A stretch of 64,000 bases of DNA from Thermoplasmatales archaeon. GTDB taxonomy: Archaea > Thermoplasmatota > E2 > DHVEG-1. The position numbers were made by a program, and so were the translations under genes. Below, piece by piece: positions 1-6,893 of this stretch. Position 1 is the stretch's first letter. Each line of letters starts with the position of its first letter. Location of the stretch: contig CP070724.1 of the NCBI GenBank assembly GCA_020350825.1, positions 1,401,452 to 1,465,451 on the forward strand. Reading direction: 5' to 3'. The notes beneath the pieces were generated by a model. That model did no database searches. It was not told where the DNA came from and was given only the letters and a program-made list of their open reading frames with translations.

Positions 1-44
1 GTCTGATTTTTCTTTTTTCTATGTTTTTCTGTGATTTTACTCAT
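1..44 (-). CDS. Partial small basic protein, runs off left edge
   Basis: The N-terminus of a gene reading leftwards off the window. Its ATG (complement of 42-44) overlaps the TGA of the upstream 37-residue zinc-ribbon gene in an ATGA junction, so the two are almost certainly translated together. Only 14 residues are visible, beginning MSKITEKHRKKKNQ, strongly basic. No function can be assigned. It is the third gene of a leftward cluster of very small genes (194-343, 41-154, then this one). Confidence 0.45.
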   Translation of the reverse strand, partial: MSKITEKHRKKKNQ

Positions 45-154
45 TTTTTCACCTTCTTTCCACACCTCTTACAAGTTAGTATAATTACTTCGTTGGTATA
101 TTCAACATCGTGAATATTACAACCACATTCACATATATGATGAAACCAACTCAT
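41..154 (-). CDS. 37-residue zinc-ribbon microprotein
   Basis: A 37-residue protein beginning MSWFHHICECGCNIHDVEY and ending CKRCGKKVKK. It has a CxCxC group at residues 8-12 and a CxxC near the C-terminus, the four-ligand pattern of a rubredoxin-like zinc ribbon. An AAAGGTGA ribosome-binding site sits about 6 bases before the ATG. It lies 39 bases downstream of the 49-residue gene at 194-343 and overlaps the next ATG by 4 bases, so the three form a probable operon. The role is unknown; such ribbons often bind nucleic acid or protein partners, which is inference here. Confidence 0.6.
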   Translation of the reverse strand: MSWFHHICECGCNIHDVEYTNEVIILTCKRCGKKVKK

Positions 155-193
155 TTATTCACCTTTCCATCTACTGAAAATTAGCTTTATGTT

Positions 194-343
194 CTATCTT
201 TCAATTTTTACCTCAAGTTCCTTCCAGTTCCTATTTATTCCTCGTAAAGGAGTAATTGCACCCTGTAATGTCCCCCCTAAAAAATCTTTAGTAAATTCAT
301 TTAACTCAATCGTTTTACCATCAATCACTAAACTAACTTCCAA
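194..343 (-). CDS. 49-residue hypothetical protein
   Basis: A 49-residue protein that starts with TTG (complement of 341-343) preceded by GAGGTGAG at a good distance; an in-frame GTG inside that motif is an alternative start. It begins MEVSLVIDGKTIELNEFTKD and ends WKELEVKIER. The alternating hydrophobic pattern and a central gly/leu-rich stretch (residues 21-36) suggest a small alpha/beta fold of two strands around a helix. A TTTTATAAAA box lies about 55 bases upstream, near 393-402. I recognise no named family. It leads the cluster with the zinc ribbon at 41-154. Confidence 0.55.
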   Translation of the reverse strand: MEVSLVIDGKTIELNEFTKDFLGGTLQGAITPLRGINRNWKELEVKIER

Positions 344-427
344 TAAACTCACCTCGAGGGAATATTTCTATATTGAACTTAAATTTTTCTTTTATAAAAC
401 CCCATAAACAATCACTTGTGTTTTTTA

Positions 428-458
428 GTTTTGGTGGAGGATAAAAAGAGATTGAAAA
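428..458. repeat. CRISPR-like 31-nt repeat, copy 1
   Basis: This copy begins GTTTT and ends GATTGAAAA and matches 759-789 at 29 of 31 positions (differences at 433 G/A and 449 A/G). It abuts the stop codon of the Lrp-like gene. The GTTTT start and GATTGAAA end resemble archaeal CRISPR repeats, but no cas gene or regular spacer series is present. Confidence 0.6.
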
Positions 459-695
459 TTACAAAAACTTTGCCCCTGTTAATGTCTTTGTATCTATTAC
501 TCCCTCTATCGATCTAATCTTGTTTACAACAATCTCTGCAAGTTTTTCATAATCCTCCGCCTCAATTTTAGCAATAAGATCGTATTCTCCAAAGAGAGGA
601 AGTAATTCAATAATCTCCGGTACTTTAGAGAGTTTATTATATAATTCATGTTCATGTGCAGGTGCGACACTTATTAGTACAAAACCTAACGCCAT
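459..695 (-). CDS. Stand-alone Lrp/AsnC ligand-binding (RAM) domain protein
   Basis: A 78-residue protein consisting only of the Lrp/AsnC effector-binding RAM fold (beta-alpha-beta-beta-alpha-beta) without a helix-turn-helix. The N-terminal strand is ALGFVLISVAP, followed by EHELYNKLSKVPEIIEL, the LFGEYDLIAKIEAED strand pair typical of the family, and the C-terminal VIDTKTLTGAKFL. Such stand-alone modules bind amino acids and assemble into ring oligomers, and may modulate full Lrp regulators. The ATG follows a strong GGAGGAAG, and a TTTATATAAG box lies about 45 bases upstream. The gene is bracketed by the two CRISPR-like repeats. Confidence 0.85.
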   Translation of the reverse strand: MALGFVLISVAPAHEHELYNKLSKVPEIIELLPLFGEYDLIAKIEAEDYEKLAEIVVNKIRSIEGVIDTKTLTGAKFL

Positions 696-758
696 ATATC
701 TTCCTCCTTTATAACCAATTTCATAGCATCTATTACTTATATAAACCCAATCCCATAG

Positions 759-789
759 GTTTTAGTGGAGGATAAAAAGGGATTGAAAA
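759..789. repeat. CRISPR-like 31-nt repeat, copy 2
   Basis: The second copy of the 31-base element at 428-458, same orientation, starting 331 bases after it and just upstream of the Lrp-like gene's promoter. The rest of 790-980 shows no gene and no further copy that I can find. Confidence 0.6.
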
Positions 790-980
790 ATTCTTTTCTA
801 CTTGGAATAAAAATCCGATTTTTATCTCTAAAATCTGTCGTAAAAGTAACTTTAGCATTAAAGCCCACCCCACCAGCATTGATTTAAAAGTCAATACTAA
901 CCTAAAAATCTAAAACAACATAAGAAACACTTATTACAAAAATTACTATTAATTTTTAGGATCTAGTAAAATGTTTTCTA

Positions 981-1607
981 CTAACAAAGAGTTAATATGG
1001 TTTTTATAAGCTGATTAATTAACCAAATTTTATCTATAATATTGAACATTATATCCAAAATAATGTATAATGGAATAAATAATAAGAGTAGAATATAACA
1101 TAAATATTTTGTATCTACGGTTAGTTCTGGACAACCACATGTTATTAAACAAGTATCTTTAGTCCAAAATTGTTCATCACCTTTTCTATCAATAACATTA
1201 TTCAGAAGACCTTTTTGATTAATTTTCAACTTATTTATTATTTCTACAAGATTATTAACATTAAATCCTTTAATGTTATTAAAGCGGTTTATCTGATTAA
1301 TAACTGATGCTTTGAAAATATTGAATTTTTTATCATCCATCCTATTGATTATATCTATGAACTTTAAAACTAATGCTTTTCTATTATCCCGCTTTGGAAT
1401 TGATAAAATGCTTTCTTCTCCTTTTCCAACATAATCACAAGCTATATCTTTGCTTTCTTTTCCTATTACTTTGCTACTTCTAATGTTGAACAATGGAGAA
1501 ACCTTCACATCAGAACTTATGCTTCTATATCCAAATACAGATGTGAATGATACAAGAATAAGTATAACCACAGATACAATACTACCAACAAGTAGCTTCG
1601 TATTCAT
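981..1607 (-). CDS. Exported protein with Cys-rich segment and C-terminal membrane anchor
   Basis: 208 residues. An N-terminal signal/anchor helix (residues 5-26) is followed by a polar segment with SPLFNIRSSKVI (about 38-49) and CDYVGKGEESILSIPKRD (about 57-74), a helical middle with INRMDDKKFNIF, then a cysteine cluster (TKDTCLITCGCPELTVDT, about 149-166) directly before one or two hydrophobic helices (about 168-200) and a final Cys. I believe the SPLF-x-IR-S/T and IPKRD motifs recur in exported proteins of uncultured Thermoplasmata, but this is recollection. The layout (leader, conserved linker, small Cys-rich patch by a membrane helix) could be a secreted-peptide precursor or a lineage-specific envelope protein. 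No function is assigned. Confidence 0.65.
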   Translation of the reverse strand: MNTKLLVGSIVSVVILILVSFTSVFGYRSISSDVKVSPLFNIRSSKVIGKESKDIACDYVGKGEESILSIPKRDNRKALVLKFIDIINRMDDKKFNIFKASVINQINRFNNIKGFNVNNLVEIINKLKINQKGLLNNVIDRKGDEQFWTKDTCLITCGCPELTVDTKYLCYILLLLFIPLYIILDIMFNIIDKIWLINQLIKTILTLC

Positions 1608-1752
1608 ATTCTTTCCCCATACTTCCTATGTTGGTTCTTGTATTTAGTTTTTATCCAACAAGAGTTATATATGAACAGTGTTCCAACAGTTTTTGTAGAA
1701 TCACCCACGGACGTTTCCGATAATAAGACAGCTATTATGATTAGAATAATAG

Positions 1753-1803
1753 TTTATGTGCAAATTTCAATTCTGCCCATAAACCCCCTACTTTATGTGC
1801 AAA
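1753..1803. repeat. Direct repeat pair, 12 bases
   Basis: TTTATGTGCAAA occurs at 1753-1764 and again at 1792-1803, just downstream of the winged-helix regulator gene. The interval between them is 27 bases. It could be a duplicated site or insertion scar; nothing else supports a role. Confidence 0.4.
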
Positions 1804-1828
1804 GCCAAAAATTTTATTGATTTTCCAT

Positions 1829-2209
1829 TTATTTGTTGTTCTCAACTTCAAGTATTTCCTGTGAAGGTTTAGGTTTAGCCAAAGTCCGTTCATATTTTTC
1901 AATGAATTGTAAAAGATCTCTACCAATTGGCTCAAGTATATATTGCTTTGTATTTCTGTTTTTAGCAAAAGTCTTAGATTTACGAATAATATGCCCGTCC
2001 TTCCGTAATTCCCTCAATGCTTCATCAAAAGTAGTTCCTTTAATCTCAACTTCAGATTCTAGATCACTAAATATTTTAGGTCCTTTTTGTAAAATAAAGA
2101 GAATTTGGATTCTACCCTCATGGCTTAGTATTTTACCCAATTTCTTTGAATAGTCATAACCTTTTATTGTCACAATTGGAGAATTATCCTCCTCATCATT
2201 ATCTCTCAT
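1829..2209 (-). CDS. Winged-helix (ArsR-like) transcriptional regulator
   Basis: 126 residues from the ATG at 2209; a longer in-frame reading to 2389 runs through the operator array and is unlikely. The core shows a winged helix: GRIQILFILQKGPKIFSDLE (helices 1-2), then FDEALRELRKDGHIIRKS (recognition helix) and a basic wing KNRNTKQYILEPIGRDLL, followed by a polar C-terminal tail. This is the ArsR/PadR-like architecture for DNA binding. A TATA box (TTTATAAATT, complement near 2232-2241) lies about 25 bases before the ATG, so the transcript is probably leaderless. Four tandem palindromes lie immediately upstream of that TATA box, indicating autoregulation or activation. Confidence 0.75.
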   Translation of the reverse strand: MRDNDEEDNSPIVTIKGYDYSKKLGKILSHEGRIQILFILQKGPKIFSDLESEVEIKGTTFDEALRELRKDGHIIRKSKTFAKNRNTKQYILEPIGRDLLQFIEKYERTLAKPKPSQEILEVENNK

Positions 2210-2259
2210 AAAATATTTTATAACATTAATTAATTTATAAACTTTGTTAGCACCTAAAG

Positions 2260-2319
2260 TTGGTGCCACCAATCTTTGGTGCCACCAACTATTGGTGCCC
2301 CAAATCTTGGTTGCACCAA
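2260..2319. promoter_or_regulatory. Four tandem palindromic operators upstream of the regulator
   Basis: TTGGTGCCACCAA, an inverted repeat of 6-bp arms around one base, occurs at 2260-2272 and 2276-2288, with diverged copies at 2292-2304 (TTGGTGCCCCAAA) and 2307-2319 (TTGGTTGCACCAA). The centre-to-centre spacing is 16, 16 and 15 bases. The array is itself bounded by an outer inverted repeat (CCTAAAGTTGGTG versus its complement ending at 2326). It sits directly upstream of the TATA box of the winged-helix gene. Confidence 0.75.
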
Positions 2320-2389
2320 CTTTTAGGCGAAAAATTCTATATAAAATCAAAACTATGTCATAGTCCCAAGGAAATAATATGATGCACAA

Positions 2390-2539
2390 TTATTTCTGGG
2401 GATTTTTTCTTGGTTTATCCCAATACGGGCTTTTGCATTTTGGGCATACTCTCGGTTTTTCCTCCCAGTTTTTTGGTATCCATTCGTGTCCACATCGTTC
2501 ACATTTATATCCATCGATGGTGATTTTGACTTTTCCCAT
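2390..2539 (-). CDS. 49-residue zinc-ribbon protein
   Basis: A 49-residue protein beginning MGKVKITIDGYKCERCGHEW. It has two CxxC pairs, CERC at residues 13-16 and CPKC at about 32-35, separated by an arginine/tryptophan-containing loop, and ends SPYWDKPRKNPQK. This ribbon type is common in archaea as a small stand-alone protein next to regulators or toxin genes; the function is not established. The ATG at 2539 follows CATACG with no clear Shine-Dalgarno, and TA-rich palindromes (2545-2640) supply the upstream promoter region, so it is probably leaderless. It is divergent from the IS transposase and in the same direction as the winged-helix regulator. Confidence 0.75.
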   Translation of the reverse strand: MGKVKITIDGYKCERCGHEWIPKNWEEKPRVCPKCKSPYWDKPRKNPQK

Positions 2540-2544
2540 ACGTA

Positions 2545-2640
2545 TTGAGTATACTATTTACAAGTATATAAACTTTGAGTATATTATTTTAAAGGTAAAC
2601 TTTATATACTTCTAAAGTATATACTTTAATAGTAATATAC
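2545..2640. promoter_or_regulatory. TA-rich dyad array with AGTATA half-sites
   Basis: About six AGTATA/TATACT half-sites lie within 95 bases, including the perfect 14-bp palindrome AAAGTATATACTTT at 2614-2627. The array lies between the zinc-ribbon gene start and the left end of the IS. It may be the zinc-ribbon promoter/operator; low sequence complexity is the alternative. Confidence 0.5.
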
Positions 2641-2643
2641 TTT

Positions 2644-4287
2644 AAAAGTAATTGCCAAGGGTAGAGTTGAGCCTCCCCTTGGCAGGAGACTTTGAATGCG
2701 TCTAGGCAAACAAAACATCTCCAAAAAATGCATAGCACAGGAGATATATAACACATTTGAAATAATCCAAAATAAAAAACAAATTACTATAGTTGACTTC
2801 CTCAATAAATTAGAATTAAATTTTTTTAAGGCTATTTCTTATAGGAAAGTAAAATTCTCATATGAATCACTCTTCAAACTCCTATTATTACAGAAATTAA
2901 AAGAAATACGATTCCAAACTCAACTAGTAAGATACCTAAAACGGCATAGAGATGAACTAAAACATCTTGGATTTGACACAGTACCAGATCAAACCACCAT
3001 CAGCTACTTCACCAATCACATAATAACCAACGAAACAAAAGAACTGCTCAGCTTTGTAGCCAAGAAAATCGAAGAAATATCAGAAAAATTCGATATCATC
3101 CTAGACATACAAATACCACAACCAGAAAAACCAAAAACAAAAACACAAGATAGAAACAGAAACTTCTATTACAAGAAAAAACAAAAGACAACAGAAGTCA
3201 GCAGGATGTTCAAAAAAAGATTCACATCAGTAATAGACCTAAACATCCACCATAACGCAATTTACACTAAAAAGGATTTCATAGACTTGATTCTGCATAT
3301 GATCTGGACAGGAGACTATGCAGAGAGCGGTTCAGAAACATTGAAACAAAAAAGAAACAAAACGCCAGATGCCGATACATTCCTTTATCATCTTAAAAAC
3401 TTCCAAAACATAGGGCAGATTCAACGGATGTATCAAACATACTTTGAGATGATATGGGTATCAGCACGAAAAGCCAACATGTTCCGCAAACCAGTAGATG
3501 TTGCAATAGACTTCACAGACTGGTTCTTCTATGGAGACAAGAACGCACCGATGGTTGTAGAAAAGAAACCAGAACGAGGAACAACACACTGCTACCGATT
3601 CGCTACCATCTCAATAGTAGAACCAAAACAAAGATTCACATTACTAGCTCGCCCTGTTGGACCATTCGACAAGAAAGAAACAATTATCAGAACACTCCTC
3701 AACTATGCATCACAGCGAGTTAAGATAAAACGATTGTATGCTGACAGAGGGTTCTTTGATTCCAACTCTATTGAAATCTTTAAAAGATACCACATTAAAT
3801 TCATTATCCCCTGCTCAGCTAACTCTAGAATAAAAAGAGTTCTAGAGGTTATGCCCGCTCCAAAGATAATTACGAATTACGTGATGAAAATCAGTAGGTT
3901 CAATGTTGTATTAGTTGAAGATGAATATGGTATAAAAAGAGCATTTGCTACGAACATCGACTTTGATGAAAACGACGTAGGATTATCAAAAAGATTGTTT
4001 TACCTCTACTCCAAAAGGTGGGGGATAGAAACAGGGTACAGAGTGAAAAAGCATTCTTTCAGAGCGAAAACAACCTCTAAGAATTATTTCATTCGGCTCT
4101 TTTACTTCTTGTTTGCGGCTCTTTTGTATAACCTTTGGATACTAGTTGGTATCATCATCAGCTTGGCTTTATTTGGATTTGTAAAAGAAGAACATTTGGT
4201 TAAATCAAAGTTTTTTGTTTCTGTTCTTTTCACGATTGATCCAGGAGGTTGATGTTATGATATTTAGAATCCAAGCCAATTACTTTT
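2644..4287 (+). mobile_element. Complete insertion sequence with IS4-type DDE transposase
   Basis: The ends are AAAAGTAATTGCCAAGG at 2644-2660 and the complement of 4271-4287, AAAAGTAATTGGCTTGG; 14 of 17 positions match and the outer 11 are identical. The element is about 1.64 kb with one intact transposase gene, plus a subterminal hairpin (GCCAAGGG/CCCTTGGC, 2654-2684) ahead of the start codon. I see no convincing target duplication: the flanks are simple AT/T-rich sequence that makes it hard to judge. Confidence 0.8.
2696..4252 (+). CDS. DDE transposase (IS4-like, ISH3-type)
   Basis: 518 residues, intact. The RNase H-like catalytic core shows the first Asp in VAIDFTDWFFYGDK (about residue 271-275), the second in LYADRGFFDS (about 349), and the Glu inside the IS4 signature Y-(2)-R-(3)-E-(6)-K, here YSKRWGIETGYRVKK (about 442-456). 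The DFTDWFFYG first-Asp motif resembles archaeal ISH3-type transposases. The N-terminal 150 residues look like a helical DNA-binding region, and a hydrophobic C-terminal tail follows. GGAGAC lies a few bases before the ATG. It moves the element by cut-and-paste; its intactness suggests a recent insertion. Confidence 0.9.
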   Translation: MRLGKQNISKKCIAQEIYNTFEIIQNKKQITIVDFLNKLELNFFKAISYRKVKFSYESLFKLLLLQKLKEIRFQTQLVRYLKRHRDELKHLGFDTVPDQTTISYFTNHIITNETKELLSFVAKKIEEISEKFDIILDIQIPQPEKPKTKTQDRNRNFYYKKKQKTTEVSRMFKKRFTSVIDLNIHHNAIYTKKDFIDLILHMIWTGDYAESGSETLKQKRNKTPDADTFLYHLKNFQNIGQIQRMYQTYFEMIWVSARKANMFRKPVDVAIDFTDWFFYGDKNAPMVVEKKPERGTTHCYRFATISIVEPKQRFTLLARPVGPFDKKETIIRTLLNYASQRVKIKRLYADRGFFDSNSIEIFKRYHIKFIIPCSANSRIKRVLEVMPAPKIITNYVMKISRFNVVLVEDEYGIKRAFATNIDFDENDVGLSKRLFYLYSKRWGIETGYRVKKHSFRAKTTSKNYFIRLFYFLFAALLYNLWILVGIIISLALFGFVKEEHLVKSKFFVSVLFTIDPGG

Positions 4288-4690
4288 TTTCTACTGTTAA
4301 TTAGAATTTAATAGAATAAGATAACTTGATTTTTAATTTTTTAATAATTTTCTAACTAATTTTTGGTATTTTTATCTCAAATTTCTTTGATGGATATGTC
4401 TTGAAAAATGAATTTGAAACCGATTTTGTGATATTGAGGGTTACTTTCGGAAGTACTGACTTTTAGGAAAATTATTTAAATGATAAATACATTCGTGGTT
4501 AGTGATAACACGAACCATTATATCATAGGGATGGGTAATGAATAAGAACAAGAAGAATCAAAAGAAAAAGATAATACCCGATGATATACCTATAGTTTGG
4601 GTAAACATTGTTTAATCTTTTTATAGACTTGTTAGCAACTTTAATTTATGCCCAACTTAGTGAATACAATTTTCCAGGTATTTTGGAAAT
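4288..4690. other. Gene-poor interval after the IS
   Basis: An AT-rich interval. A possible TATA region (ATTATTTAAATGATAAATA, near 4470-4488) precedes an imperfect inverted repeat TTCGTGgTTA/TAACACGAA at about 4492-4515 and a 25-codon reading frame at 4538-4615. The minus strand near 4360-4460 reads openly for about 35 codons without a start and might be a gene remnant left by the IS insertion. Confidence 0.4.
4538..4615 (+). CDS. Possible 25-residue micro-ORF
   Basis: ATG followed by a lysine/asparagine-rich run and ending IIPDDIPIVWVNIV. It has a plausible upstream TATA region and an operator-like inverted repeat, but no clear ribosome-binding site. The call is speculative: no homology can be judged at this length. 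Confidence 0.2.
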   Translation: MNKNKKNQKKKIIPDDIPIVWVNIV

Positions 4691-5137
4691 CTACGATAGG
4701 GGAATAGTAAACTTACCTACAAGGACAAGAGGTAGAAATATTAGTCCAGTGTTTGAAGATTCTCCATCTATCACACCATCATCATCAATATCTATAGTTA
4801 CATTTACTGTACAGTGTCCAATACCAAGTACCAATCCTGTGCCTACTGAAACTGCGCTATTTATTGGAATAGGTATAGGTATATGTAAAATAGAATATCC
4901 ACCTCTCAGCATTAAAGTGGCTCTAATGGTAACAGTTATATTGCCTAAAATTTCAATAGACATATTACCAAGGTTAGTAATTGTGACATGGACACCAAAT
5001 CCACCTCTAGCCTCCACAATTAGCTCTGGTTGAAACGCTACTGATTTAATATCTGGCTTTTCACTTGTAGCAACTGTTCCGAGTCCACTTAGGACTAAAA
5101 TTTCTACTACAAGCAATGTAAATATCTTCTTCATCAT
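4691..5137 (-). CDS. Exported protein with CARDB-like beta domain
   Basis: 148 residues. A signal peptide (MMKKIFTLLVVEILVLSGLG, residues 1-20) is followed by an extracellular beta-rich domain. The segment ARGGFGVHVTITNLGNMSIE (about 43-62) has the pattern of CARDB/immunoglobulin-like surface domains, and sequons (NMS, NIT, NVT) suggest glycosylation. DIDDDGVIDGES near residue 117 looks like a dockerin/thrombospondin-like calcium loop. No C-terminal anchor is visible. It stands alone, reading the same way as the next exported genes; the function is unknown. Confidence 0.6.
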   Translation of the reverse strand: MMKKIFTLLVVEILVLSGLGTVATSEKPDIKSVAFQPELIVEARGGFGVHVTITNLGNMSIEILGNITVTIRATLMLRGGYSILHIPIPIPINSAVSVGTGLVLGIGHCTVNVTIDIDDDGVIDGESSNTGLIFLPLVLVGKFTIPLS

Positions 5138-5212
5138 TTTATATATAGCATATAGATATATATAAATTTAATTAATATTAGTTTGGAAAAAAAGAAGGAA
5201 GAGAAGATAGTT

Positions 5213-5524
5213 TTAACTGATTATGCCTGTGGTGTTACCAAAAATTCTTCTAATAATTACGAATAGAGCTGCAAATAAAGCTGTAAATTTAATCGTACGC
5301 AATAGGTTAAGAATCTGATGAAGTATGAAAATCAAAAAAAACAACGGTTCAGGATCGTTTTGATATTTTAATTTCAGATCTTCGATATCAATGTCTGGAA
5401 TTAAAATTGAATATTGTGATTTCATTGTTTCTTTCATTGCATCGGATTCAATTGCTGATACTGTTGGCAACATCATCATTAGAAATATTGTCAAAAAGCT
5501 TCCAAATATTATTTTCTTTTTCAT
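5213..5524 (-). CDS. Small exported/membrane protein
   Basis: 103 residues: a signal peptide (residues 1-24, ending TVSA), a short polar segment (SDAMKETMKSQYSILIPDID), then two hydrophobic stretches (about 56-72 and 77-92) with a basic tail. An AGGAGG motif precedes the ATG closely. No family is recognised. It is one of four consecutive leftward orphan genes for exported or membrane proteins (4691-6719). Confidence 0.55.
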   Translation of the reverse strand: MKKKIIFGSFLTIFLMMMLPTVSAIESDAMKETMKSQYSILIPDIDIEDLKLKYQNDPEPLFFLIFILHQILNLLRTIKFTALFAALFVIIRRIFGNTTGIIS

Positions 5525-5670
5525 AATTTACCTCCTTATTAATTCTAATATGTTGACCTATTTTAAATGTTTGGTATAATAAATATTGTAATAAATGTAA
5601 TAAAATTCATATATAATTGTATGGTGAATTGATTTCACCTACATATCTACAAATTAATCTTCCTTACTTT

Positions 5671-6240
5671 TTATCTTATAATTGCTAATTCTTTACAATT
5701 ACCAACAAATCCAAAGTTTGCTGGATTTAGTCTAAGAGGTTGTGATTTTGTAAAGAAAAAAAATCCGTTAAACCCGTTTATGACAATTGTGTGACTTTCA
5801 CCATAAATAGTTTTATTATTGAATGCAAATTCTGATTCGTTATATACTGTCGTAAAATATGAAAAACGTCTGATAAATGGCAAGAACAAAGAAACGTTCC
5901 TTGTATATGTAATATTAAAATCAAGGTCTGTACAAATGATATACTTAAAGGGGATTATAAAATGTAAGAATTTATTATTAAGAACTCTGTTAATTTTCTC
6001 TATCTGTGAAGAAACACCATTAACAAAATTAATCTCAACAATATTAAGTGAGGGGAGAATTGGACCATAGGTAAAAACTGATGTTTCATTAACAATTTTA
6101 TTTTCTTCAATACATATTTCGGTGATTTCTTTAGAATATTTAACACTCCGTGCGAGAACAACACTACTATAAACACTGAATGTAATGATAATAATTATTG
6201 TAATAATTCCAATTAATTTCATTCTTATTTTTTTCAACAA
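5671..6240 (-). CDS. Membrane-anchored exported hypothetical protein
   Basis: 189 residues. One N-terminal transmembrane helix (about residues 9-30, rich in isoleucine) precedes a soluble extracellular domain with several aromatic beta strands (FLPFIRRFSYFTTVYNESEF) and an HTIVINGFNGFFFF segment near the C-terminus. Sequons NET, NIT and NVS are present. No cysteine pattern or known motif points to a function. The gene is AT-rich like its neighbours and separated from them by more than 100 bases, so it probably has its own promoter. Confidence 0.55.
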   Translation of the reverse strand: MLKKIRMKLIGIITIIIIITFSVYSSVVLARSVKYSKEITEICIEENKIVNETSVFTYGPILPSLNIVEINFVNGVSSQIEKINRVLNNKFLHFIIPFKYIICTDLDFNITYTRNVSLFLPFIRRFSYFTTVYNESEFAFNNKTIYGESHTIVINGFNGFFFFTKSQPLRLNPANFGFVGNCKELAIIR

Positions 6241-6458
6241 ATTACAGTATACAGTTGAATAATATAAATATTTCTATAAAGTTATAATTTTAATATATAT
6301 TATAATATTACTATACTTATTCCATTTCCACAAATATTCTAAGTAATATAAATCCACTCGTTATTTGGTGGAATGATATTATATTAAATTTAAAATATTC
6401 TTTTGCTTGATAAGGAATCTCATGTTTCTTGATGGATGTGAAGATATATGACTGTAAA

Positions 6459-6719
6459 TTATATCAAAAAAATCACTCTACTTGCAGCACCTGCACCATC
6501 CCAAGAAGCTATTGGTAAGGCTATTTCTGGACCACTAATTATTAATGCTGCGACAGCTCCAGCCCCAACAACAAGTGATATACCAGAAGTTAATGCAATA
6601 CCCCTACCTCGTTCTATTATAAAGGATTTAAAATTTTTAGAAATCATCAAATCCTTCAGTTTTTTAATACCCTCCTTAACTTTTTTAGAATAAGATTGAG
6701 ATATTGATATTTTCCCCAT
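6459..6719 (-). CDS. Small protein with basic N-terminus and Gly/Ala-rich hydrophobic C-terminus
   Basis: 86 residues: a basic amphipathic first half (KKVKEGIKKLKDLMISKNF) and a Gly/Ala/Ile-rich hydrophobic second half (ISLVVGAGAVAALIISGPEI, about 48-67) that could form a membrane hairpin. The composition resembles glycine-zipper, holin-like or pore-forming peptides, but no motif decides among them. A TTAATATACC promoter-like box lies about 45 bases upstream. There is no signal-peptide cleavage site. Confidence 0.5.
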   Translation of the reverse strand: MGKISISQSYSKKVKEGIKKLKDLMISKNFKSFIIERGRGIALTSGISLVVGAGAVAALIISGPEIALPIASWDGAGAASRVIFLI

Positions 6720-6893
6720 AAAAATTCATTTTTTTGTAAATTCCTTAGGTATATTAATTTTTTTTCATTAAATGATAGAAACATAAACAAAGAGATTTTG
6801 GCCTTGATTTGTTACCAAATATTATAATTTATTATGTAATGATGTTAGAAAATGCAGAAAAGATATTATGGGAAGAGAATGAGGGGAGTACAG

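Noticed and set aside
428-789. A true CRISPR array
   Set aside because: Only two units 331 bases apart with a gene between and no cas genes; kept as a CRISPR-like repeat pair only.
1741-1968. 75-codon minus-strand frame containing two FAHK words
   Set aside because: It overlaps the end of the winged-helix gene out of frame; the repeated words come from a short DNA direct repeat.
1829-2389. Extended N-terminus of the winged-helix regulator to 2389
   Set aside because: The extra 60 residues are encoded by the operator array and promoter, are low-complexity and lie upstream of the TATA box; the ATG at 2209 fits the promoter and the fold.
2379-2615. Plus-strand reading frame of 78 codons
   Set aside because: It is antisense to the convincing zinc-ribbon gene at 2390-2539 and has no family features.
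2639-4292. Target-site duplication of the IS
   Set aside because: The 5 bases on each side (ACTTT and TTTCT) do not match and the T-rich flanks make any short match meaningless.
4360-4460. Minus-strand open stretch of about 35 codons after the IS
   Set aside because: No start codon and no recognisable motif; recorded only as a possible remnant.
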